Source of the DNA: Bacteroidaceae bacterium
GTDB taxonomy: Bacteria; Bacteroidota; Bacteroidia; Bacteroidales; Bacteroidaceae
DNA: 64,000 nt
Assembly: GCA_016292045.1 (NCBI GenBank)
Contig: JAEEZX010000030.1
Coordinates: 1 to 64,000 of the forward strand
Reading direction: 5' to 3'
Shown here: piece after piece, positions 9,716 through 16,902 of the stretch
How the letters are laid out: each line of letters begins with the position of its first letter
Position numbering within the stretch: the stretch's first letter is position 1
The notes under the pieces: model-generated
Databases searched by the model: none
What the model was told of the DNA's origin: nothing
What the model saw: the letters and a program-made list of their open reading frames with translations, nothing else
Position numbers and translations under genes: made by a program

Positions 9716-9747
9716 TTGTGGCAAACAGAAACTCAATATGGACAAAT
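9716..9747 (-). promoter_or_regulatory. candidate AraC-type operator upstream of pdxS
   Basis: Two similar half sites in direct orientation, TTGTGGCAAAC at 9716-9726 and ATATGGACAAAT at 9736-9747, about 20 bp apart. They lie 36-67 bp upstream of the pdxS promoter box, between it and the end of the AraC-domain gene. Two direct half sites about two helical turns apart are typical for AraC-family activators. The assignment is inference. Confidence 0.35.
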
Positions 9748-9761
9748 CTGGAGGGGTGCTC

Positions 9762-10655
9762 TTACCTGTTGTGCTGATAATCAGTGGGTGAGACGCCAGT
9801 TTTCTTCTTGAAGAAGCGTGAGAGGTGTGCCTGCGAGGAGAAACCCATCTGCCGGGCGATGTCCTTCAGCGGTTTCTTCGTGGAGGTGAGCATACTGCGT
9901 ATCTCCGTGATGATACGCTCGTCGATGATGGCTTTCGGAGAACGCTCTGCCACGCGTCTTGTCACCTGCCCGAGATAGCGCGGGCTCACGTTGAGCTGCT
10001 CGGCATAGAACGACACATCGGCGTAGCGGTTGTAGTAGTGCTCCACAGCGTCCAGGAAGCGGTTGTAGAGTTCTTCGCTGCGGTTGTTTCCTTCCGCGTA
10101 GTTGGCGGGCAGCAATTTCAGATACGCCTGCGCGTGCATCATTGCCTCGTCCTCTGCCTCCCCGATGCTGATATAGTATGCCAGCGCCGATGCCAGCAGG
10201 TTGGCGTGACCGTGCCTGCGAGGCCCTTCCGGCAGGTCGGACGGCTTCAGCACTGTGGTGCACAGCGGCAGCAGCTCTTTTCCGATGACTTCCTGCACCT
10301 GCGGACTCACCAGCCGTTCGCCGTTTGCCGACTGCATCACCGGCACGTAGATGATGTGGCAGGGACGGTATTTGCGCAGCACGTCGGCCAGCGCTTCCAC
10401 CACGTCGATGCGTCGCAGCAGACCTATCTTCACCACTTGCGGCTGCTGGTCGTTGATGATGGCTTCCACCTGCTCTTTGACTATCTCCGCCGGCAGGTCG
10501 TGAAACTGCTGAATGCCCAGCGTATTCTGCACGGTGATGGATGTTATGGCCGATACGGCGTGCCCTCCCAGTTCGCCTATGAGGCGTATGTCGGCCTGCA
10601 CACCGGATGCTCCCGTGCCGTCGCTACCCGTTATGGTCAGTACTGTTTTGGGCAT
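9762..10655 (-). CDS. ThiD-like kinase domain fused to AraC DNA-binding domain
   Basis: A 297-residue fusion. Residues 1-180 follow HMP/pyridoxine kinases of the ThiD/PdxK ribokinase fold: GSDGTGASGVQADI at 10-23, TSITVQNTLG at 38-47, a PVMQSANGERL segment at 105-115 that resembles the family's DPVM..SG..L, and KPSDLPE at 137-143 for TPNLPEA. The glycine-rich anion hole and catalytic base (GTGC/D) are absent; RHGHANLLASALAYY takes that place. Residues about 200-297 form an AraC double helix-turn-helix (DVSFYAEQLNVSPRYLGQV, IARQMGFSSQAHLSRFFKK). It probably binds a B6 or pyrimidine vitamer without turning it over and controls pdxS-pdxT next door. It starts 6 bp after the radical SAM gene. Confidence 0.75.
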   Translation of the reverse strand: MPKTVLTITGSDGTGASGVQADIRLIGELGGHAVSAITSITVQNTLGIQQFHDLPAEIVKEQVEAIINDQQPQVVKIGLLRRIDVVEALADVLRKYRPCHIIYVPVMQSANGERLVSPQVQEVIGKELLPLCTTVLKPSDLPEGPRRHGHANLLASALAYYISIGEAEDEAMMHAQAYLKLLPANYAEGNNRSEELYNRFLDAVEHYYNRYADVSFYAEQLNVSPRYLGQVTRRVAERSPKAIIDERIITEIRSMLTSTKKPLKDIARQMGFSSQAHLSRFFKKKTGVSPTDYQHNR

Positions 10656-10661
10656 TTTCTT

Positions 10662-11747
10662 TCAGTTTGGCAACTCCTGGAGGCGCTTCAGGTGACAGAG
10701 AAGCAGTTTGCCTTCACCATCGCGGAGATGCATGCCACCGCCCTGACAATAACGGAAATACTTGCAAGAAGCACATTCGTCCTTCTTCATCCACTCGCGA
10801 TTGCGATATGGGAGGAAACGCTTCTCCCATACCTCCATGAAGTCGTCTTCGTAGACATTCCCCTGATGATAGTCGGAACGGATACTCGTGCATGCTGAAA
10901 TAGAACCGTCGGCCAATACGGAACCAATCGTCATACCCGCCTGACAGGAGAACAGACGGTTGCGCACGTCGCCCTCGTAGTTGCCGAGGAATCCTTCGCA
11001 GCCATAATCAACACGGATGCGACCCTCCTCGCGCGTCCGCTTGATAAAATCGAACACCCCTCGGAACTCCTCGCTCGTCAGTTTCATCGTTGGGTCGAGA
11101 GTTGCGCGCCCCATCGGAAATACCGTGAACACGCGCCAACGCTTCACACCCTTCGCAATAAGGAACTCTTTTATCTCATCCAGTTTCGGATAGTTGCGGC
11201 GATTGACGCAGGTGACGACATCGAAAACAAAATCCCCTTTCGCCACGAGCATATCAATCGCCCGGCTCACAGCTTGGAAACTCTTCTCGTTGCCTCGCAT
11301 CCAGTTGTGGTCTTCCTCAAGACCGTCGAGACTTATCGACATCGTGTGGATACCGGCACGCTGAAGTCCAACCCATCGCTGTGGTGTGAGATGCAGAGCG
11401 TTGGTCACAATACCCCACGGGAACCCTTTCTCGTAGATGGCTCTGCCGCATTCCTCGATATCGCGGCGCATCAGCGGTTCGCCTCCGGTAATGACGACAA
11501 ACACGCGATGCGGGTCGGTCTTTTTCGCAATTCCGTCGAGCACACGGAGGAAGACTTCCTTGGGCATATCCTTGCTCTCTGGCTGCATCTTGCAATCGCT
11601 GCCGCAATGCCGGCACTTCAGGTCGCAACGCAATGTGCATTCCCAGAAAAGTTGCCTCAGAGGATGCTCTTCGCGAACGATGTCCTGTTTCCGCCGCCAG
11701 AGTTCAAGGGCGATTTTCTTCTTGAGCGATAGTGGGACGACCTTCAC
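10662..11747 (-). CDS. radical SAM/SPASM enzyme of the rSAM/lipoprotein pair
   Basis: A 361-residue radical SAM protein. The [4Fe-4S] cluster motif is C41-DLK-C45-RH-C48, preceded by LFWECTLR; GGEPL follows near 100. The SPASM-type C-terminal region supplies auxiliary-cluster cysteines (FSCQAGM, SACTS, CASCKYFRYCQGG, LLCH). The N-terminal arrangement (LKKKIALELWRR...HPLRQLFWECTLRC) matches, as I recall it, the Bacteroidetes family TIGR04133, found paired with a small lipoprotein. The lipoprotein lies immediately upstream with a 4-bp overlap. The modification it makes is unknown; peptide or protein modification is the usual role of SPASM enzymes. Confidence 0.8.
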   Translation of the reverse strand: MKVVPLSLKKKIALELWRRKQDIVREEHPLRQLFWECTLRCDLKCRHCGSDCKMQPESKDMPKEVFLRVLDGIAKKTDPHRVFVVITGGEPLMRRDIEECGRAIYEKGFPWGIVTNALHLTPQRWVGLQRAGIHTMSISLDGLEEDHNWMRGNEKSFQAVSRAIDMLVAKGDFVFDVVTCVNRRNYPKLDEIKEFLIAKGVKRWRVFTVFPMGRATLDPTMKLTSEEFRGVFDFIKRTREEGRIRVDYGCEGFLGNYEGDVRNRLFSCQAGMTIGSVLADGSISACTSIRSDYHQGNVYEDDFMEVWEKRFLPYRNREWMKKDECASCKYFRYCQGGGMHLRDGEGKLLLCHLKRLQELPN

Positions 11748-12214
11748 TCTTTCTCCATTTTGACGTCCTGCTTGATGGCAATGGTACCACTGTACCAGCT
11801 TCCGTCGCCAGGCGTTACCAACTTGGCATTCATGAATTCGATGTCATTGATACCATCCTTGAATGTGCCCCCATGCTCCTCACCGTCAATGTCCTTTACA
11901 ACCAATTTTACACCGTTGAGACCTAAATCCATTACGGGAGTCCCTAATGAAAATTTGCCGGAAGCATCTGTCAGGACAGCACTGATGTCCTCTCCCGCGA
12001 CAATCTCTCCCTCTTGCTCTTTAATAAAGGAGAGACTGGCCTTGATGCCTTCGATGGGATTGCCGTTTTCGTCTGTCACGGTTCCGGAAACCTGATAGTT
12101 GGCAGAAGGGCTGCCGTACATTGCCGTCCCGGAATCATCGGAACATCCATAACCCACGAACGACAGCAATGCTGCCAAAACGATGTTGTACCAACGATTG
12201 AATCTTACTTTCAT
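11744..12214 (-). CDS. lipoprotein of the rSAM/lipoprotein pair
   Basis: A 156-residue putative lipoprotein. The signal peptide ends at a lipobox with C24 (FVGYGC) followed by SDD. Residues about 38-115 look like a carboxypeptidase-regulatory/CNA-B-type beta sandwich (YQVSGTVTDENGNPIEGI). The family pairs with the adjacent radical SAM enzyme (TIGR04134-like by recall), so it may be its substrate. I start it at the Met of MKVRF, not 60 bp upstream, because this places it after the promoter at 12252-12259 and gives a normal signal peptide. The stop overlaps the radical SAM start (ATGA). Confidence 0.75.
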   Translation of the reverse strand: MKVRFNRWYNIVLAALLSFVGYGCSDDSGTAMYGSPSANYQVSGTVTDENGNPIEGIKASLSFIKEQEGEIVAGEDISAVLTDASGKFSLGTPVMDLGLNGVKLVVKDIDGEEHGGTFKDGINDIEFMNAKLVTPGDGSWYSGTIAIKQDVKMEKE

Positions 12215-12251
12215 AGTCGCAATTTTTTTGATGTTTTTATGGTTTACGCCG

Positions 12252-12310
12252 CAAAGGTACGGCGTTTTTTTCAATATCCGCTTGTCAAATTATTGGATAA
12301 ACTTGTCAGA
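12252..12310 (-). promoter_or_regulatory. promoter cassette with 21-bp tandem repeat (copy 1)
   Basis: TACCTTTG (minus, 12252-12259) drives the lipoprotein-rSAM unit. Upstream, CTTGTCAAATTATTGGA and CTTGTCAGATTAACGGA form two direct repeats exactly 21 bp apart (12281 and 12302). The same block, about 88 bp long, recurs at 15895-15982. Confidence 0.6.
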
Positions 12311-12359
12311 TTAACGGATTTTGCACTTTTTAACACTGAGCTTTTATTCGGATTGGTCG

Positions 12360-12959
12360 TCATTTACCGGCCTCTTCAATCACCCATTTCTGGTTGGCAT
12401 TGCTCTTCGGGTCGTAGTTTATTTCATAGCTGAATACGGCGGCACCTTCTTTTGTTTCTCCGCCCGCCAAGTCAACACAACGACCTGTAGCATAGTTGAT
12501 GATTGTGACCGTTCCGTCCTTTTCCATAAGCTTCCATTGTTGATTGGGATTGCGCTTGTCAAGATAGCGGAAGATGAGCCACAGCCCGTGTCCGAATTCG
12601 GAACCGTCTTGCAATGCGAAATGGTTTTCGTTGAGGATATAACACATCTTGGAGGGAGAGATGTCCGACGGCATGAACTTGAAGCGGGACACATTCTTGT
12701 CGGTGATTTCTATGTCGTCGGGAGCATCTCCATCCGGCAGAGAATCCTTGTAGGCGCTGGCGTGATTGTGGTAGTCGAACGATATGCCCAACTTTGCTCC
12801 CGTACTTTTATTTACGATGGTGTAGTACGTGTTCGGAGCGTATTTGAAATAGGTGTACTCCTCGTCGCATTCCTCATTCTTGGTCTCATCATCTTTCGTC
12901 AACGCATAGCTCGCTGTGGCAAGGATAGTTGTAAACAGAGCAAAAATAATCTTTTTCAT
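12360..12959 (-). CDS. secreted ricin-type beta-trefoil protein, copy A
   Basis: A 199-residue protein with a signal peptide (MKKIIFALF...ATASYA) and a ricin B-like fold shown by QxW motifs (PNQQWKLM near 150 and ANQKWVIE near the end) and YATGRCVDLAGG. Such domains bind sugars. It is about 93 percent identical by eye to copy B at 20327-20926 on the other strand. I start it at MKK because the 81 bp before it overlap the preceding gene and encode no signal peptide. It follows the 271-residue protein gene with a 17-bp gap, forming a two-gene unit. Ligand unknown. Confidence 0.75.
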   Translation of the reverse strand: MKKIIFALFTTILATASYALTKDDETKNEECDEEYTYFKYAPNTYYTIVNKSTGAKLGISFDYHNHASAYKDSLPDGDAPDDIEITDKNVSRFKFMPSDISPSKMCYILNENHFALQDGSEFGHGLWLIFRYLDKRNPNQQWKLMEKDGTVTIINYATGRCVDLAGGETKEGAAVFSYEINYDPKSNANQKWVIEEAGK

Positions 12960-12976
12960 TGTGATATATCTTAAAC

Positions 12977-13792
12977 TTAAAAACTCATCAAGGACGCATT
13001 TGAGGTGACACGCGAATAGATGACGTAGTCGGTACGCCAATCGCCGTCCTTCATCTCAACAGCCATTTTATCCTTGCCCAACCACGTTACACGACACGGC
13101 ACATCACCCATCTTCAGTGTATTATTGTCGGGACAGGAGATACCATTCACTGCCACACCATTCACACGGAATTCGCCTTCATTAACTACCTTATAGTAGA
13201 CAATATACCCAGAAAAAACTGTCATAAAGAGGCCTCGACAACTACTGGCAGCATAGTTCTCTTCCATACTGGCTACGGCTTTTTCTGTATCACGCAGTTC
13301 ATCCATACATCCAAGTTGACGCCAAGTGCCAAGCAGGGGCGTTGTCTCATCTGGTTTATAGCCTTGCAGCAAAGCCTTGAAGATTATGCTTCCGTATTCG
13401 GAATATTTGCCGCTCTCGTAACATTCTGTCACCCAGCCTCCATCCGGGAAATAAATATGGTCGCTTTCCGTGCTCCACCACTTAAGAGTAAAATGCTGGG
13501 CATTGCTATCGAAAACCAACCTCCCGTGGTCGTTCTCCGTGCGCGGTTCACTGCCTGTATAATTGAGCGTTTCCCCATCATTATTGGCGAGAACGAATTG
13601 ACCGTCTGATTCAACACGGAGCGTGAGTGTAATTTCATCCGTGACAATCTTGTATTGATCAAATGGAGCGTTGACGGGAGGATTCTTACCCTCCAGCGTC
13701 ATCATCTTGTAGATGCCGCGCGGGTTATCACTCTGTGCTTTTCCCACCACAGCGACAACCGCCAATATAAGACAGACAAATATCCTTTTCAT
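12977..13792 (-). CDS. secreted protein of unknown function, lipocalin-like features
   Basis: A 271-residue exported protein. The 20-residue signal peptide (MKRIFVCLILAVVAVVGKAQ) is identical to that of the unrelated LRR protein at 18733. Two similar halves seem to begin with RGIYKMMTLEG (about 25) and LLGTWRQLGCMDE (about 153), the latter resembling lipocalin-like domains that open with a GTW motif. I do not recognise a family. The promoter TATCTTTG lies at 13830-13837 (minus). The ricin-type gene follows directly. Confidence 0.6.
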   Translation of the reverse strand: MKRIFVCLILAVVAVVGKAQSDNPRGIYKMMTLEGKNPPVNAPFDQYKIVTDEITLTLRVESDGQFVLANNDGETLNYTGSEPRTENDHGRLVFDSNAQHFTLKWWSTESDHIYFPDGGWVTECYESGKYSEYGSIIFKALLQGYKPDETTPLLGTWRQLGCMDELRDTEKAVASMEENYAASSCRGLFMTVFSGYIVYYKVVNEGEFRVNGVAVNGISCPDNNTLKMGDVPCRVTWLGKDKMAVEMKDGDWRTDYVIYSRVTSNASLMSF

Positions 13793-13829
13793 CTTAAATA
13801 TTTACTCGGTTTTTAATGATTTTCTACCG

Positions 13830-13837
13830 CAAAGATA
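13830..13837 (-). promoter_or_regulatory. promoter -7 box of the 271-residue protein gene
   Basis: TATCTTTG on the minus strand, 37 bases before the start codon. The LRR gene on the other strand has the same box at the same distance and a closely similar leader. Confidence 0.65.
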
Positions 13838-13887
13838 CGATTTTTCGAAACCTATACTACTTTTTATTTTGTTCTTTTATTAATTTG

Positions 13888-15393
13888 TCAGATTTTCTTG
13901 TCATATTCATGAACTTTTGCCCTTAAGGACTTTTTCTTACACAAAATATTAATGACATAATCCAACTGATTCTTCACCACGTAAGGATTATATGTGAAAC
14001 TATTTACACAATAGTCATCTTTCACACGCAGTCCTTCCGGGGTAATTGTTTCATAATGTGGCGAACCGTCAAAAGCAAGAACCTCCTTCAATTTTCGGAA
14101 CTCCTCATCAGAAAGCGACACAACTTCTTCTCCGTATGACCAATCCTTCAAGAACTTCACGGATTCTTTCCTATCCGCCACAAAAGCGCCCAGAACAAAA
14201 ACCACTTTCGCATCATTCCGTCCTGCTAATACAGAACGCACCCATTGACTGCTTTCCAGATAGTGCTGGAACGATTTTTCGTATCGCATCCCGTCCAGGT
14301 CGTAGAACACCAGCAAAAGAAACCGTTCTGGGTAACTGTTGCGAAGGGATGCCATTATCTCGTCAAGGCGTTTGTCAGAAGGAAGCGTTGTAGTTATATT
14401 TGTATCTATGCCCTTATTTTGTGACAGCATTATTTCCCTATGTGTTACTGGACCGATAAAGTCGGGATTCGCAAATATCATCAAAGCAAAAAGACTCAAC
14501 GGCAAGATATAAAGTGCTTTTAGAATCGTCCATTTTGGTGATGCTTCTTTGCACATCATCAGCATCCGACGTTTTATCCTACTTTGGTTAAAGGTGTTCA
14601 CTACCGGATATGTTTTCACACCTACAACCTTATTTATCATCAGCAACTGATAATCGTCTTCATCGACACCTTTGGAAAGTACATATTGGTCTGCCTGAAA
14701 TTCATGGACATCGCGCAAGTCCTGTCTCAGCATCCAAGCAAAAGGCACCCACCAAAGCATGCGACAAGTAATCTCGCAGAGCAACATATCCCACGAATGT
14801 CGCATCCGCACGTGAGACAACTCATGTTCCAACATAACATGATTGCCTATGTCTGTCTCATTTATGAATATCCATCGCATCCAACTGAAAGGGCTCTTGA
14901 TTTCCTGATTGACCATTAATCTCACATCTCTGGGCACGCCCTCTATTTCCGTCCTCCTGCTCCTTAGAATAAGTTCCTCCAATGATGCCAACTGAAAGAA
15001 AAGAAGCAGCCATGAGATGACGAGACCTATAAGGTAAACCGCTATTAAAACGGAAACGATATTATAGGTGATATTACTCGCCGGAATCGCTTTCACCTCT
15101 TTCATGATGTTGCCGTCCTGATACCACAGTTTTTCCGGAAAATACCAGCTCTTCGAATTCTGCATATGACCGAATTGTATCTCCGCAAGACACCGTTCTC
15201 TACTGATGATATTTCCCGTTGGCGTTTTCAAGAAGCTACCGAAGGGCAGCAGGAAACTCAATACCAGTATAGTCACTAGCAATGCACGATTCATGGAATG
15301 AAACGTATCATTTCTCAACAGCAGACGATACGCCGGGTAGAGTAATGTAAGCACCACCGCCCAACGTATTATAATAATAAGGATTCCTGCCAT
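13888..15393 (-). CDS. BlaR1/MecR1-family M56 sensor protease
   Basis: A 501-residue membrane protein with a gluzincin zinc site H190-ELS-H194 between transmembrane helices (at about 5-25, 37-54, 115-135 and 300-320), and HEFQAD at 230-235 as the third-ligand region. Family members sense a signal outside the cell and cleave a BlaI-type repressor. The C-terminal part (about 320-501) is not a penicillin-binding domain; it is a family-specific extracellular region, so the signal is unlikely to be a beta-lactam. The start is set at MAGILIII; the open frame continues 51 bp upstream but overlaps the preceding gene. The BlaI-like repressor lies 0.85 kb upstream. Confidence 0.75.
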   Translation of the reverse strand: MAGILIIIIRWAVVLTLLYPAYRLLLRNDTFHSMNRALLVTILVLSFLLPFGSFLKTPTGNIISRERCLAEIQFGHMQNSKSWYFPEKLWYQDGNIMKEVKAIPASNITYNIVSVLIAVYLIGLVISWLLLFFQLASLEELILRSRRTEIEGVPRDVRLMVNQEIKSPFSWMRWIFINETDIGNHVMLEHELSHVRMRHSWDMLLCEITCRMLWWVPFAWMLRQDLRDVHEFQADQYVLSKGVDEDDYQLLMINKVVGVKTYPVVNTFNQSRIKRRMLMMCKEASPKWTILKALYILPLSLFALMIFANPDFIGPVTHREIMLSQNKGIDTNITTTLPSDKRLDEIMASLRNSYPERFLLLVFYDLDGMRYEKSFQHYLESSQWVRSVLAGRNDAKVVFVLGAFVADRKESVKFLKDWSYGEEVVSLSDEEFRKLKEVLAFDGSPHYETITPEGLRVKDDYCVNSFTYNPYVVKNQLDYVINILCKKKSLRAKVHEYDKKI

Positions 15394-15413
15394 ATACTTT
15401 TTATCTGTTTGTT

Positions 15414-15833
15414 CTATTGTGTACAAACTACTCTTTGAAACCACTCATCAAATACATGGACGCACCACATATTTGAGATATACAGCAAAATCATTGTCCC
15501 GATGAAATAGGAATACATACGACTCTTCTTCCCTGCGACACATCCCAATATGATTGCTATCATGCATGCCACCATCAGGAAAAAGGAACCTTTTGCACTA
15601 TAGAAATCAACAATCCGAATGGGGATTTCAAGTAATATCCTGCCAATAATCAGCGCAACAGCAATTTTTATGACTGACATTGACTCTTTATTTTTATAGA
15701 CTTCATACATTGCCAGGAAATAGAAAGCTATCGTTTCCATCCAAACGGCCTCTCCGTTGGAAAGCGACGCACTCCAACATGTTAACAAGAACAGAGCAGA
15801 TGCTTTAAGGCATAAGAGTAAATAAACTTTCAT
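15414..15833 (-). CDS. small membrane protein of unknown function
   Basis: A 139-residue hydrophobic protein with four likely transmembrane segments (about 5-22, 52-72, 84-100, 107-125). No family recognised. It ends 20 bp before the BlaR1-like start and shares its promoter (TACTTTTG, minus, 15899-15906), so it is probably part of the same signalling unit. Confidence 0.55.
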   Translation of the reverse strand: MKVYLLLCLKASALFLLTCWSASLSNGEAVWMETIAFYFLAMYEVYKNKESMSVIKIAVALIIGRILLEIPIRIVDFYSAKGSFFLMVACMIAIILGCVAGKKSRMYSYFIGTMILLYISNMWCVHVFDEWFQRVVCTQ

Positions 15834-15898
15834 TTAAAAAAAGACTTTTTCATAATAATAATAATGTTTTTAGATTGTTTTTTATAATATTTCCGCCG

Positions 15899-15960
15899 CA
15901 AAAGTACGGCATTTTTTTCAACAGTCACTTGTCAAATTATTGGATAAACTTGTCAGATTA
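15899..15960 (-). promoter_or_regulatory. promoter cassette with 21-bp tandem repeat (copy 2)
   Basis: TACTTTTG at 15899-15906 (minus) with two CTTGTCA-headed 21-bp repeats at 15928 and 15949, at the same distance from the box as in the copy at 12252-12310. It precedes the membrane-protein/blaR1 unit. Confidence 0.6.
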
Positions 15961-16028
15961 ACGGATTTTGCATTTTTTAACACGCCAAATTGCAGATTAC
16001 CGCTGCCTCTCTTGTTTTTGAATTAGTT

Positions 16029-16169
16029 CTATGAGATGTCGGATTTCCGGAGTGTACATATATATTGTTCGTCTTCGTACTGTTTCTGCTCCCGCTCTGT
16101 TTTTTCATAGCAACAACTGCTTAAAGTTAGCAGAATAAAAAGAAAGCAGAAACATGTCAGCCCTCTCAT
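16029..16169 (-). CDS. 46-residue putative lipoprotein micro-ORF
   Basis: Encodes a short peptide with a hydrophobic N-terminus and a lipobox (LTLSSC, C19), then a charged tail (EKTEREQKQYEDEQ). Its ATG overlaps the stop of the preceding 25-residue ORF as ATGA, which is itself ATGA-coupled to blaI. After an (AT)n run near residues 35-37 a shifted frame would read YTPEIRHLIELIQKQERQ, a plausible amphipathic helix, so the copy here may be frameshifted. Length is below usual gene-finding limits. Function unknown. Confidence 0.45.
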   Translation of the reverse strand: MRGLTCFCFLFILLTLSSCCYEKTEREQKQYEDEQYICTLRKSDIS

Positions 16170-16243
16170 CTGTGCCAATTCATTTGGAAAGTGGTGATGG
16201 CAAGAAACGCTGCCATCGAAATGTAAATGATTTTCTTTTTCAT
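16166..16243 (-). CDS. 25-residue hydrophobic micro-ORF coupled to blaI
   Basis: Encodes MKKKIIYISMAAFLAITTFQ plus five residues, a signal-peptide-like or single-helix membrane peptide. The start codon overlaps the blaI stop (ATGA) and its own stop overlaps the start of the next micro-ORF (ATGA). Two consecutive ATGA overlaps in the same direction are unlikely by chance and argue for translation. Confidence 0.45.
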   Translation of the reverse strand: MKKKIIYISMAAFLAITTFQMNWHR

Positions 16244-16620
16244 AATAGAATAATTTTCTTTTTTCTGATATTTTTCATATTATGAAGAAAGTCCAAAAGT
16301 TCCTGCTTTGTTATCTTCTCGTCCTCTACCAGCGATGATACAAGTTTCAGGTATGAGCGCTTGAAATAACGATCTACAAAACCGCCCAATTTCTTTTGCC
16401 CGTATTCTTCCTTGCTGACAGCGGGTTCGTAGATGTAACCGCGACCTACGGAACGATGGGTCAGAAACTTTTTGCGTTCCAAAGATTGGAACATGCTGGC
16501 GACTGTGTTGATGTGAGGACGCGGCTCTGGATAAAGGGCTTGCACGTCTTTCGGAGCGCACGGACCGATTTCCCATATCTGCTCCATCACTTCCTCTTCT
16601 TTAGCAGTAAGTTTGTTCAT
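16240..16620 (-). CDS. BlaI/MecI/CopY-family transcriptional repressor
   Basis: A 126-residue winged-helix repressor: MNKLTAKEEEVMEQIWEIGP is the family N-terminus, and INTVASMFQSLERKKFL the recognition helix region. The C-terminus dimerises in relatives, and the repressor is inactivated by a BlaR1-type protease, encoded here at 13888-15393 in a separate unit. The ATG at 16620 is preferred to a TTG 9 bp upstream. A promoter box lies at 16653-16660 (minus). The stop overlaps the start of a 25-residue ORF. Confidence 0.85.
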   Translation of the reverse strand: MNKLTAKEEEVMEQIWEIGPCAPKDVQALYPEPRPHINTVASMFQSLERKKFLTHRSVGRGYIYEPAVSKEEYGQKKLGGFVDRYFKRSYLKLVSSLVEDEKITKQELLDFLHNMKNIRKKKIILL

Positions 16621-16652
16621 GCAATTCAACTAATTTTTTACATTCAACGCCA

Positions 16653-16660
16653 CAAAAGTA
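16653..16660 (-). promoter_or_regulatory. promoter -7 box of the blaI-like gene
   Basis: TACTTTTG on the minus strand, 32 bases before the ATG. Confidence 0.6.
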
Positions 16661-16706
16661 TGACCTTTCAATCAAATATGCAATAGTTGAATTCGCATTT
16701 TAAATG

Positions 16707-16758
16707 ATTTTTACCGTTGAATATTTTTTTAAACTAATTTTTACCGTTGAATCGGTAA
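16707..16758. promoter_or_regulatory. candidate BlaI operator repeats
   Basis: The 16-mer atttttaccgttgaat occurs at 16707-16722 and again at 16737-16752, exactly 30 bp apart. The second copy extends to a perfect inverted repeat, TTACCG-n6-CGGTAA, at 16741-16758. These lie upstream of the blaI-like promoter. Operator function is inferred from position and symmetry only. Confidence 0.4.
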
Positions 16759-16848
16759 TTAAAGCTAATCACTAGTGTCTGCACACTATTCTATCTGGTT
16801 TTTTCATTTCATGCGGCAAATTTAGCATAAAAATCAAAAACCATTTTG

Positions 16849-16898
16849 ACACAAAAGTGTATTTCTGCCAACAGAAGCCAAAATACACACTTTTGTGT
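16849..16898. repeat. ACACAAAAGTGT hairpin, copy 1
   Basis: Two facing copies of the motif (16849-16860 and 16887-16898) form a long stem with a 26-base loop. It ends 5 bp from the stop of the 131-residue gene, so it may terminate it. A near-identical hairpin lies at 18614-18663 and a single motif at 17720-17731. Confidence 0.7.
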
Positions 16899-16902
16899 AG
16901 GC

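Noticed and set aside
13888..16620. Beta-lactam resistance module
   Set aside because: Although BlaI and BlaR1 relatives are present, there is no beta-lactamase or PBP gene here and no penicillin-binding sensor domain in the BlaR1-like protein.
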